From NCBI GenBank assembly GCA_022539475.1, contig VCMS01000366.1, forward strand, positions 1 to 49,311: a DNA stretch of 49,311 bases. The letters run 5' to 3'. Both the position numbers and the translations under genes were made by a program. This document shows, one piece after another, positions 1-9,365 of the stretch. Below the pieces are notes generated by a model, which worked only from the letters and a program-made list of their open reading frames with translations, did no database searches and was not told the DNA's origin. The first letter of the stretch is position 1; every line of letters starts with the position of its first letter. The stretch comes from Gracilaria domingensis (Eukaryota > Rhodophyta > Florideophyceae > Gracilariales > Gracilariaceae).

Positions 1-2
1 CG

Positions 3-1538
3 CCTACTGTGGACCCAGCCGCGACAGCGGGAGAGCGCGCTTCGTTGTCAGTCCTGCCGCATCCTAGCCGCGGACTTGCTGATTTGCCGGCAAAGCCGGA
101 AGCTAACCCGCCAGTCTCGAACGCCGCACATGTCCACACGCGGATACTGGCCCCTCAGGGGATACTCACCACCACCCCCGACGCTCCAACTGAGGAGGGG
201 GAGGAGGAGGTAAGTCGCTCGATTTCGTTGTCGCCGTCGTCGACGGAAGTGCCTTTGCAGGCCTCCGGGCCGCACGCAAGTCGTGGTGAAAGCACGCGGA
301 CGCGCGACGTACAGCCGAAGATTCGGAAAGAAGCGAGAAACGCGCAGTCATCGCGGAAGCCTAAAGAGGAACGCACCACTTCGGTGGAGCACGAAGCCGG
401 AGAACCAGAAGAACACCAGGATGTAGCTGCTGCAGAAGTCGCCGCTTCGCCCGCGGATAGCACTGTACGGCCGTCACAGACGGAAGGACAAGAGCCTGCC
501 CCAGCTGTGCAGCGTGAGACCGGTACGCCGGAAAAGAGGGTGGTAACCACCGCAGCAGCCACGTCGAATGCGGAAAGTACATGCCCGCCGCAGTCGGAGC
601 CCGGCAGCGGCAGCGCACTCGCGTCAAAAGAAGCCGGAAGACCGGAAAAGAAGCCTGTCCAGAAAGACCGTGTTGTTACGGCAGACCCGATTTCGGGAGA
701 TTTTATTGAGGCATCGAGTGATGAAGCCGTTGAAAACACGGAGGCAACCGCCGCAACAGCAGGTCGACATGCCACAGTAGGTGGGCAGCAGCCCAACGCT
801 GCACACGCGCGCACGCTGCGCCAAGTGTCTGGCTTCGCCGGCGATCCGCCTCCAGTGGAGGGTGACAACACACGAGCCGGGCACGTGCCCGCTGTAAGGC
901 TTGCGGCCGCCGGAAACGGAAATTCCGAATTTGAATCGGCAACGCACAGCCGTGCAACGGCGCAGGCCCCACCGCCAGCAATGCTTGGCAAGGCGTCGCC
1001 TCGGCACGTGCCACGGCACCACTTGCTGGCACACCGCATTGCGGACCGTTCACCCTCACTTCGGGAGATCTTGCCGGAACGCCGGAAGCTCGCTATTCCA
1101 GAACACCGAAGCTCGGTAACAGCCCGACAATACGGGAAGGAAAGCCAGAACTCTGGAAGCCGGAATGACATGGAAACACCATGGTCAAAATGGCTCTCGC
1201 CTGGCGTACAGGATGTCTTGCCGTCAGGACGGAAGCCGAAAGTAACCAATGAAGCCCACGACGGGAGAGGTAACAACGACACCTCGAGAGAGGATACATC
1301 GACAAAGCCGCATCCTGCGCGGAAGGTCCTCGATGAGGAGTATGTCATTGACCGTCTGATAAGTCACGGCTACGCCCCTGACGGGGAACTACTGTATCGA
1401 GTCCGTTGGTACGGCTACGCCTCTTCAGAGGATACGCACGAGCCCATTGAGCACTTGCCTCGCTCGAAGGTCTTGCAGTACCACCGTCGCACACGGACAC
1501 CGATACCGGCTACGCTGGACAAGGCCCAAGTGGGTTGA
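3..1538 (+). CDS. Gypsy polyprotein C-terminus: disordered linker and chromodomain (5' partial)
   Basis: The frame is open from the first bases of the window, so the start is outside. About 430 residues are a low-complexity region rich in E, S, P, T and A with no recognisable fold. The last ~65 residues (about 1340-1510) form a chromodomain: Y-V-I-D-R-L at its start, then the aromatic cage region RVRWYGY, an acidic stretch, and a helix ending QYHRR. In chromoviruses this domain follows the integrase and guides integration through histone marks. The copy at 35534-37070 differs by only a few residues. No stop or frameshift interrupts this part. Confidence 0.88.
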   Translation, partial: PTVDPAATAGERASLSVLPHPSRGLADLPAKPEANPPVSNAAHVHTRILAPQGILTTTPDAPTEEGEEEVSRSISLSPSSTEVPLQASGPHASRGESTRTRDVQPKIRKEARNAQSSRKPKEERTTSVEHEAGEPEEHQDVAAAEVAASPADSTVRPSQTEGQEPAPAVQRETGTPEKRVVTTAAATSNAESTCPPQSEPGSGSALASKEAGRPEKKPVQKDRVVTADPISGDFIEASSDEAVENTEATAATAGRHATVGGQQPNAAHARTLRQVSGFAGDPPPVEGDNTRAGHVPAVRLAAAGNGNSEFESATHSRATAQAPPPAMLGKASPRHVPRHHLLAHRIADRSPSLREILPERRKLAIPEHRSSVTARQYGKESQNSGSRNDMETPWSKWLSPGVQDVLPSGRKPKVTNEAHDGRGNNDTSREDTSTKPHPARKVLDEEYVIDRLISHGYAPDGELLYRVRWYGYASSEDTHEPIEHLPRSKVLQYHRRTRTPIPATLDKAQVG

Positions 1539-2026
1539 CCACCCACGTCTCTATTGAGCACAGCCGTCCCAGACGGAATATGCCGCGTCATGCGGACAGT
1601 ATTGCATTACGCAAGAATATGCCGCGTCAAGCGGATGCAACTTGAAGTTAACTCGAGATCACTCAGCCGCCTCAGGCGGACCAGGCCGCTCTAAGCGGAC
1701 AGCTTTTCGCTGAACAAACATGCCGCGAAATGCGGAAGCCACTTACAGTGGAGAAGAAGATAAAGAAGAAAGAAGCCAGGACACTGGAAGGAAGACTAAG
1801 AAGTTTTATCGCTACAGCCGCTTGTGCGGAAAAGTTACCCCTCTCTTGTGGGCCATTCGCAACAGCCTCAAACGAGGTATTGCCCACTGAGAAGGGGGAG
1901 AGCAAGACGAAGAGTTGAGCCAAGCCAGCACGGCTGGAGAAGTTTACCTCTAACTATTGAGTCGCCCCTCATCATCGGGGTCTATTGCGGACTACCGCAG
2001 CACGTCGGGGACCGCGAGCCGGGGAA
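1539..2026 (+). repeat. Hairpin-studded 3' untranslated stretch of element A1
   Basis: No coding sequence is visible between the pol stop and the end of the antisense ORF. The stretch is a string of short perfect inverted repeats: 5-bp stems with 3-nt loops at 1564-1576, 1667-1679, 1686-1698, 1739-1751 and 1925-1937, a 5+4 hairpin at 1986-1999, and several 4-bp CCGC/GCGG pairs between them. Copy A2 keeps most of these; at 1925-1937 the loop differs (ACG versus AGG) while the stem is kept. Function unknown. Confidence 0.7.
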
Positions 2027-3826
2027 TTACGCGCCGGACGGTCCAGCACCTGGGGTGCCCCCACTACCGGGAGCCCCGGAGAAGCGCTGTGCCGCTATTG
2101 CCTGCAACTCCGACTCGTCGGTCACCGTATCGGGAACGGCCACTCCCACGCCTCGAAGGAAGTCGCGAATGACCGCCGCTCGCGGAGTGAGAGAAGAACT
2201 GCCGCCCACGGCGGATGCTACATCCTGAGCCCACGGGCCGGTCGGAGCGGGAGCCGCTACAGCGGGCGGGTCAACGATCACGACTTCGTCGTCATCTCCC
2301 GTAGCGTCGGGCTCCGAGGCAACCCCCACTGGGCTCCCCTCATCCATGGGACTTCCTCCCTCTGCAGGGTCATCACCGTCATCGTCGACGTATACGAACC
2401 CACGCGGGTGCCCTTCCGGGATATATCGCTCCTCTCGGCGGCGACCAGCCGCCTCAGCGGGACCAATTACCTCCCAAATCCATGGGTCAAAGTATACGAA
2501 GTCGCCGGCGTTGACGTTCCGTCCGGGGGAACGGTCCGACTGCCGACGGACCCCGTCGGAAACCTGACTAGCAGGCACCTCATTCCAGTCAATCTGGTCA
2601 ATGACGTCCACCAACGCGGTGGCTTCGCGCGCATTGCGGACCGAGCCGAGCACTTCGGAGAGATCCAACGCTCGGATCGCTTGCCGGATGAGTTCCGGGA
2701 TGAACCAAACTCGGTATGAGTCATATGCCTCGATGAGGAGGAAAGCCGCAACGCGGACGGTCCATTCTGTTGCCAGGATGCTCCACAGGCCGCGAGGCGG
2801 ATCATTCATGAAGTACGAGCCTATGTAAGTTAGGCAGGGCGGTAGCTCTACGTGACACCCTCGTGGGACTTCGACCGCAGGCCAGAATGACGGCAGCGGC
2901 AGGTATCGCCCAGTATGGGAATGACGCGCAATGCGTTCCACCTCCGTGCACTGGTACGGCACCAGTACCCCGAAGCGGGAACGCCATTTCCTCTCGAAGC
3001 GGAGGCCTTCATGAAATTGAGACCGTCCAGGACGGCGAAGGAACCGGAACTCGGCGCGAAGGATCGGCCGCGCCCACAGGATCAACTCCTGCTGCGGCTG
3101 AACGGTATCCGAATATCGGTCAATTTCGTCCAACGCGTTGGCTAGATGGTCGCCGTAGCCGACCTCGCCGAAAGTTCGGTAACGTGCCACATCGTACTGG
3201 TACTGTGCCGGCACCGGATGTTCGTTCGGAGCTCGGAAGTGTCGCGCGTACCCAATGCGGGCCATCTCATTGCGAGCGAATTGTCTCGTCTCGTTTCGAC
3301 CTACAAACAGGCAGCTCGGTATAACCGCCACGCGGGCGATCCAGTCCCATGAACGGGTAACGTCAGCAGGAAGCCCACCAGGGAGTTGACCGTCGACAGC
3401 GTACGAGTCGACGAGCTCCGTATCCCGAACGGCTTCGGCGTCAAACCAGGGAGCCTGGGCAAAAAGGAAACTGTGCCGGTGCGGATCCCGGATGCGTAAC
3501 GCGCCTGCGGTAGGCCATCCACCCAGCGTAGCTGGCATCTCGGCGTTGAACCAATCCCACACGGGCGCGGGACCAGCCTGGGCTGGAGCGTGATCTTGTC
3601 CGGAAGAACCCGGCTGGGAGGCAGCCGCCGACTGCGGGAGAGGAACAGACCGGGACGGCGGGTTCGATACTTGCATGCGTGCCGTCGAGGACGGAGGGCC
3701 GTTCGGTGCGTTGGACATCGCGGAGGGGCTCGAGATGACGAGGTTCGCTACTGACACCGGAGGTGTTGGTGGCTCCGAACAGTTCTCGGCAGACCCGTCT
3801 TGGGAGACTTCCTTATATACCTCCAT
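2027..3826 (-). CDS. Antisense ORF in the 3' region of the gypsy element, 599 aa, unknown function
   Basis: An uninterrupted 599-codon frame starts at an ATG (3826) only 54 bp from the 3' LTR and runs against the direction of gag-pol. The first ~90 residues are Ser/Pro-rich and probably disordered. Residues ~90-440 look like a globular domain rich in Trp, Tyr, Phe and Arg. The last ~150 residues are acidic and Pro/Ala/Gly-rich, with a DDDGDD run and a later DDDEVVIVD segment. I recognise no family. Antisense ORFs at this position are known in some plant Ty3/gypsy elements (Grande, RIRE2, Retand), so it may be an element-encoded accessory protein transcribed from the LTR side. The copy at 37582-37935 keeps only its C-terminus. 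The alternative is a chance open frame in GC-rich DNA, but its length and aromatic-rich composition argue against that. Confidence 0.6.
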   Translation of the reverse strand: MEVYKEVSQDGSAENCSEPPTPPVSVANLVISSPSAMSNAPNGPPSSTARMQVSNPPSRSVPLPQSAAASQPGSSGQDHAPAQAGPAPVWDWFNAEMPATLGGWPTAGALRIRDPHRHSFLFAQAPWFDAEAVRDTELVDSYAVDGQLPGGLPADVTRSWDWIARVAVIPSCLFVGRNETRQFARNEMARIGYARHFRAPNEHPVPAQYQYDVARYRTFGEVGYGDHLANALDEIDRYSDTVQPQQELILWARPILRAEFRFLRRPGRSQFHEGLRFERKWRSRFGVLVPYQCTEVERIARHSHTGRYLPLPSFWPAVEVPRGCHVELPPCLTYIGSYFMNDPPRGLWSILATEWTVRVAAFLLIEAYDSYRVWFIPELIRQAIRALDLSEVLGSVRNAREATALVDVIDQIDWNEVPASQVSDGVRRQSDRSPGRNVNAGDFVYFDPWIWEVIGPAEAAGRRREERYIPEGHPRGFVYVDDDGDDPAEGGSPMDEGSPVGVASEPDATGDDDEVVIVDPPAVAAPAPTGPWAQDVASAVGGSSSLTPRAAVIRDFLRGVGVAVPDTVTDESELQAIAAQRFSGAPGSGGTPGAGPSGA

Positions 3827-3866
3827 CGCGAGGCGTATCGAGCCGACGGAGTCGGTGTCTCAGCCT

Positions 3867-3879
3867 GAGAAGGGGGAGA
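3867..3879 (+). promoter_or_regulatory. Polypurine tract (plus-strand primer) of element A1
   Basis: Thirteen consecutive purines (GAGAAGGGGGAGA) end exactly at the base before the LTR, which begins TGTAGAG. This is the expected position and composition of the RNase H-resistant primer for plus-strand DNA synthesis in LTR retrotransposons. Confidence 0.85.
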
Positions 3880-4736
3880 TGTAGAGCAAAACGCCCTTTT
3901 GTGGGGATGCACCGAGGTGCTTTTCATAGTTTGTTGATCCGTCATCGGCTTCGACACCTCAGGTTATGAGAGGCTACTGGGGTAGTGCCCTATTTTGGGT
4001 TATGCCTAGGAAGGGTAGTATTTCTGCACACGTGTGCCAAGTTGACCCGATAGCGGGTGCGCCGTGGCAAGCCTGCCACGGTTGCACACCTGTAGTGTAT
4101 TGGCCGGCAGCGCCGGATAGTTAGATATTTTAATTGATATTTTCAAGTGCCGTATATAAGTGGCGGCACTTGCCGCCACTGTACGGGAAGTAAACCTCAA
4201 CGAGGCCTTTGGCTCTGATCTTCTTGCCGCTTGCGCACGGTCACCAGCCCCATCCTGGGGAATACCGCCGCAATTCCGGGCTGATCAACCAACCTCCGTC
4301 CCTGAGGAGTACTAATCCGTCGTCACGGCACTTTCCGTATCTATTTTATTGTTTTCATTTCCGTCTTACGGCTTTCGCTACTCTGCCCTACATTGTAGGT
4401 TTGTTTTATTTGTCTCGGGAGTTTTCCCGCTTATCGCGAGTCAGTGCTCCGCAGTGCGGCTCGTTTGTTGATCTTTTGTCGTCCCATACCGTTGGGCTGG
4501 ATACCCCCACTCGCTGTGGCTCGCCGGAACCATCCGGATACCTACGCCGATTCTACCCCTTCTACCTCCGACTGCACGCCCAGATCGGGGCCACCCGGAT
4601 TTACACCCGGCTCGTGTTGGCCCTATCGGAGGGTTCTGCCGCTCGACTGCCCTTCACAGGGAGCAGGGCCTGAACACCCTGAGGTGCTCGTCCGCGACGC
4701 GGCTTGTTGTTTTCCCGTCGAGGGTTTTGCACCACA
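3880..4736 (+). repeat. 3' LTR of element A1 (857 bp)
   Basis: It begins TG directly after the polypurine tract and ends CA. It matches the LTR at 28515-29371 over its whole length with about ten differences, so the two copies are recent relatives (roughly 1% divergence by eye). A TATA box (TATATAAG) lies at 4153-4160 and would drive element transcription. Several perfect short hairpins occur, for example a 9-bp stem with 2-nt loop just after the TATA box and 5+3 hairpins near 4105, 4249 and 4388. A 154-codon frame at 4209-4673 is not treated as a gene. Confidence 0.92.
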
Positions 4737-4910
4737 AAACTAAGTAAAGCGCTAACCACTGGTATGTTAGCGCATCAATGTAAAATAGATAACGAAACAA
4801 AAAAATCAGAAAAAGTTATAAAAAGTACAAAGCATAAAAAATACAAAAATAGTATTTAGTTATGTACTTTCCCTCCCTTCAAAAATAAGAAAAAATCTAA
4901 AAGACCATCC

Positions 4911-7900
4911 ATGTTAGTCTTTAAAGGGAAAATAGATATTCAAGTACCACACGCATGCAATATCCTTGTGGATAGTGGTTGTGAGGAGACAATAATCTCC
5001 AAAAATTTGCAGAAAGATTGAATCTGCAATTAAGTAAATCAGAGTTACAAGCAGAATTGTGGGATGGAACTCTTGTCCCTATGGACATTAGTTCAAAACT
5101 AATTACTCTCAGAATTGGCCAACTAAATTTCGATATCAAACCATATGTGGTAGACCTGATTTCTTTCGACGTCATCCTAGGTAAGTCGTGGTTATCAGAT
5201 ATAAATCCACTTATTGATTGGAAATCGAACCGAATGTTAGTCAATACAGGAGATGAGTTAGTTACTCTGGACGCAGAGCCTGGTAAGTATGGCTTGTCAT
5301 CCCGGCCAACGTTTCTACTTACCAGTAAGCAGTTCGTAAGACTTGTAAAGAAGAATAGAAAAATGGTATACCATATTATTATAAAGTCAAAAAGGGACCA
5401 AGTGGATCCCGAAGTTCAAAATGAAGAAGTGGATATCCAATTACAAGAGTTATTAACTGAATATCAAGTTGTTTTCCCAGATGAGTTACCAAAAAAGTTA
5501 CCTCCTGACAGAGAGATTGAGATGAAGATTGATCTAAAAGAAGGAGTAATTCCTAAGATGGGACCTATGTATAAATTGTCTAAAATAGAATTACAAGAAA
5601 TGAAAAGACAATTAGATGAACTTTTAACTCATGGCTTCATAAGGCCTAGTATAAGTCCTTGGGGAAGCCCAGTACTGTTTGTTAAGAAAAAGGATGGTAG
5701 TCTTAGAATGTGTGTTGATTATCGTGCACCAAATAAACAAACTATTAAAAATCAAGTGCCTCTTCCTAGAATTGATGAAGTCTGGGACCAAGTAGGAGGT
5801 GCGAAATACTTCTCGGCCATTGATTTAAGATCAGGATATAATCAAATTAAAGTCAGAGAAGGAGATATTGAGAAAACTGCATTTAGAACAAGATATGGAC
5901 AATTCGAATATTTAGTAACATCCTTTGGACTCACAGGAGCTCCAGGATGTTTCCAAACATATATGAATATTATATTCAGAAAACATTTAGATGAATTTGT
6001 ACTCGTTTATCTCGATGACATTCTCATCTATAGCAAAACGAAAGAAGAACATTTGAAACATTTAAGGACGGTATTTGAAATACTTAAGAAGCATGAACTA
6101 TATGGAAAACTATCCAAATGTAAATTCATGAAGAATTCAATTGAATACCTCGGACATATAATAACTTCAGAAGGAATTAAAGTTAGTCCTAAGAAAACTG
6201 AAGCTATAAAAAATTGGGAAATACCCTCCAATGTTACAGAAGTACAAAGCTTCTTAGGATTGTGTAATTACTACCGAAGATTCGTCAAAGACTTTTCACA
6301 TACAGCAGCTCCTCTTTCCGACCTCACTAAGAAAAGTATTCCTTTTCAATGGAAGGAAGAACAACAAAAAGCCTTTGATCAATTAAAGGAAGCGTTAAGC
6401 AACACTCCAGTTTTAAGGTGCGCAGATCCAACTAAACCGTATGAGTTAACTGCAGACGCATCTGAAACCGGAATTGGTGCTGTTTTAACACAAACCGATG
6501 AAAAAGGAAGTAGGCCAGTAGCATATGCTTCAAGAAAACTTTCTAGCGCAGAACAAGGATACTCTACACACGAACGTGAATTATTAGCTATTGTTTACGC
6601 TCTTGAAATGTGGAGATCTTATTTACATGGATCAAAATTTATTATCTTCACTGATCATCACCCTCTAAAATACTTAGAATCGCAAAAGATGCTTTCAGGA
6701 CGACAAGCCAGATGGGTAGAGTTCATGCAAGAATTTGACTATGAAATAAGATACCTAAAAGGAAAATATAATAAAGTCGCAGATGCCTTATCTAGGAAAC
6801 AAAAAGAACAACAGAAAGGTTCTTCTGATATCATCAGAAAGCTTTTAAATGTAACAACTATTAAGATAAAAGACGATATATTAAAAGGTCTAAAAGAAGA
6901 TTACCAAAACGACCAGTTCTTTAAGGAAATAGTCCAAAATACTAAAGAACCTTTCCATTGGCATGATAACCGATTGTATTTTGAAAATCGTTCGTGCATT
7001 TCTGATGGGACTCTCAAGGAACAAATCCTTAGTGAAAACCATAAATCATTGTTGGGAGCTCATAGGGGAAGCCAACGTACGATATCATTAACAAAAAGAG
7101 ATTTCTTTTGGCCTGGAATGAATAAGGACATCAAAGAATTTATAAAAAGTTGCCCTGAATGCCAAGCTGCCAAAAGTACAAATCAGAAGATGTTGGGATT
7201 ACTTCGTCCATTTCCTCCACCAAGTAAGAAATGGGAAGTAATATCAATGGATTTCATCTTTGATCTACCTAAAACAAAGAATGAAATGTGTTCAATACTT
7301 GTTGTTGTCGACAAGCTATCAAAAAGAACTCATTTCATAGCCATGAAAAGCAAAGTAAATGCCAAGGATACCGCTGAGGTGTTCTATAGAGAGATCTACA
7401 AACATCATGGCTTACCACGCAAAATTATATCTGATAGAGATTCACGATTTACAGGAAATTTCTGGAAAGAACTTATGAACATTCTACAAGTGAAACTTAA
7501 TTTGTCTACCGCGTTTCATCCGCAAACCGATGGCCAATCCGAACGTGCTTTTAGAACATTAGAAGAGATGTTAAGATGTTTCATCAATTACACTCAGAAT
7601 GATTGGGACATCTACCTCCCTGGTCTTGAATTTGCATACAATAATTATGTCAATGATGCAACCAATGAAACCCCATTTTTCCTGGAGTATGGTCATCACC
7701 CAGTAACTATTTCGGAATTCCTTCACCATGATGAAACCGAAATTACGAACGATGCCCCAGGAAAATTCATTGATAACATCAAATATGCAACGGACGTTGC
7801 GAAGGCATCGATTGAAGCTACGAATTTGAAGATGACAGATGACATCAATGCCAAACGCAAGGAACAATTGTTTGAAGTTGGAGACAAAGTTATGCTCTCG

Positions 7901-8347
7901 ACAAAGAACTTGAATTTGAAGAAAGGAAGATGTAAGAAATTATAGCCAAAGTATATAGGACCATACACTGTACGTAGGGTTCTAGCTGAAGGTCGATCTT
8001 ATGAGTTGGAATTACCGAAGAAGTTGGAACGAATTCATCACACTTTCCATGTATCATTATTGAAACCATATGTACAACCAATCAATACACCAGATGGTTA
8101 CAAGAAGGATACAAAAGTGGTGACAGCAGAGAAACTCATCAATGTACCGGACAATCGTATAGAGAAAATTCTCGATCACCGTATTCGAAGCAGTCTTCTT
8201 CAGTACCTCGTGCACTATAAAAACACCGACGACACTGAGAATCGATGGGTCGATAGTCAAACACTAATCACATCAGCTGCACCAAAGATAATTGAAAGGT
8301 ACACAGCATGGAAAACAACAACGAAAACACCGCCGCGATCAATTTGA
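4911..8347 (+). pseudogene. Ty3/gypsy pol of element B (one frameshift, one nonsense codon)
   Basis: The protease begins in one frame at an ATG (4911) with the active-site triplet D-S-G at 4971-4979 and hits a TGA at 5019. The rest continues in another frame from about 5010, so a frameshift lies there. Reverse transcriptase carries YLDD at 6008-6019. RNase H starts with TADAS near 6450. Integrase shows the HHCC zinc finger (about 7040-7165) and the D, D, E triad (about 7250, 7434 and 7540). A TAG at 7943-7945 interrupts the conserved KL-x-PKYIGPY motif of the integrase tail; the same frame then continues through the FHVSLLKPY motif and a chromodomain-like segment to 8347. It was a working polyprotein and is now inactive unless recoded. 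Confidence 0.85.
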
Positions 8348-8820
8348 GTATGGATAATGCCGGTCGTTTCTATGGAAATATTGTTCTTGGTTGTCGAAGG
8401 ATGTTAACTTGGTTTGATCGTATAACTGATAATCTATTCGAACGATTTCGTCTCGGTTGGGCATCTTTTCACATATGCTTTGCATTCATGCAGCTCCGTG
8501 GACCTTTCTTAACCGAGGAAAATGCCGTGTTACTGCGAAAGTTGTTTGAAGTTTATGATAGTCGTGTTATGAATGCGATCCACGAAGAATTTATTCTTTT
8601 TCTCTTCTGCTATCTTGTATCACAATATGGACATCTCACTCCATTACCCATTGATATGTTTCTAGATGCCGTTGAAGGAGTTTTATTGCACATCGAAGAA
8701 CTACCCGATTAAACTGATTTCTCTTTAGAATTTGAAGCTCGTGCTGATATGGTGCTTTTCCCGAACCCTCCAGGTGTTTTCGAAAATCATCTTATTCCAA
8801 ATGGTTCACCAACGCACTAA
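8308..8820 (+). pseudogene. Second ORF downstream of pol in element B, with an in-frame stop
   Basis: An ATG at 8308 overlaps the end of pol in a different frame and opens 134 codons to a TAA at 8710-8712. The same frame then stays open for 35 more codons to a stop at 8818-8820, which suggests a ~170-residue protein broken by one nonsense mutation. The product has hydrophobic stretches (around FHICFAFMQL and FILFLFCYLV) and no recognised domain. Its position between pol and the 3' LTR is where accessory or env-like ORFs sit, but nothing identifies it as an envelope protein. Confidence 0.45.
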
Positions 8821-8880
8821 GATAGTCTTGATCATCAAGAAGCAGGTATAAAACGTTAATCGAGGACGATTAAGGATTTT

Positions 8881-9365
8881 AAAGAGGGAGTATTTGTTAT
8901 GAATTGATTGCCGCAAATCAATTTATTGAATTTGGGACTTCTACTTAGGCTAGAATTTGGATTTAATGGAACTATTGTGGTGGAAATAATGTTTGTTATA
9001 TCTACAATTAGTATTGTTAATAAGTAGAAGTTTAGTGTAGTTACTGCTAATGTTTATCTACACTACAGTGCTTTTACTATAGTTCTTAGAGCATTATATA
9101 AACTGTTTTTGTCGCTGGCCTTTGCGCTCTCTCTCTTCCCGCTTCAAGTGCAGAGCGGGATTGAGTGCCTCAAAGAGCCTCCCCTGACAAGACACTCTTT
9201 CCTGAAACAATACCAGAACTCAGTTGTCCGTAGACTTCTGAGTGCATCTGAAAATTGTTCAAAAATCTGAAAATCCTAAAATAAGTCCAAAATCTGAAAA
9301 TAATCAGTAAGTTCTAAACATTTGAAAACAAAACTTTCAGAAAAACTTTCCAGATTGCTACATTA
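8881..9365 (+). repeat. Polypurine tract and putative 3' LTR of element B
   Basis: A purine run AAAGAGGGAG (8881-8890) is followed four bases later by TGTTATGA (8895), a plausible LTR start. A TATA box, TATATAA, lies at 9095-9101, followed by a pyrimidine-rich leader. The end of the LTR cannot be fixed because the 5' copy is not in the window; 9365 is an estimate at a CA in AT-rich sequence. Confidence 0.5.

Larger units (their letters stand above)
1..4736 (+). mobile_element. GC-rich Ty3/gypsy chromovirus copy, 3' part (element A1)
   Basis: The stretch holds, in order, the C-terminal part of a gypsy polyprotein, a 2.3-kb 3' region with an antisense ORF, a purine tract and an 857-bp LTR. It is nearly identical to the corresponding parts of the copy at 28515-37935, which shows the missing 5' part to be LTR, PBS, gag and the rest of pol. 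The left end lies outside the window. On the right the LTR abuts AT-rich sequence of another gypsy element, so this copy probably inserted into that one. Projecting the two copies onto each other gives a complete element of about 11.7 kb. Confidence 0.9.
4737..9365 (+). mobile_element. AT-rich Ty3/gypsy element, interrupted and decayed (element B)
   Basis: It holds protease, reverse transcriptase, RNase H, integrase and a chromodomain-like tail in the usual gypsy order, then a second ORF, a purine tract and LTR-like sequence. Base composition is clearly AT-richer than the GC-rich gypsy family on either side, and I saw no comparable hairpin density. No gag or 5' LTR is present because the left side is cut at 4736/4737 by the LTR of element A1; its 5' part should lie left of the window if A1 is a nested insertion. 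The right boundary is approximate. Confidence 0.8.

Noticed and set aside
155..1348. 397-codon frame opposite the pol linker, also at 35687-36880
   Set aside because: It is the antisense of a GC-rich, stop-poor low-complexity region. The composition is Ser/Ala/Arg/Cys-biased and repetitive, as expected for a shadow frame. It is mentioned in the linker finding but not called as a gene.
4209..4673. 154-codon frame inside the LTR, also at 28845-29309
   Set aside because: It is preserved only because the two LTRs are nearly identical. It spans the promoter/leader region and has no motif, so conservation is not evidence for coding.
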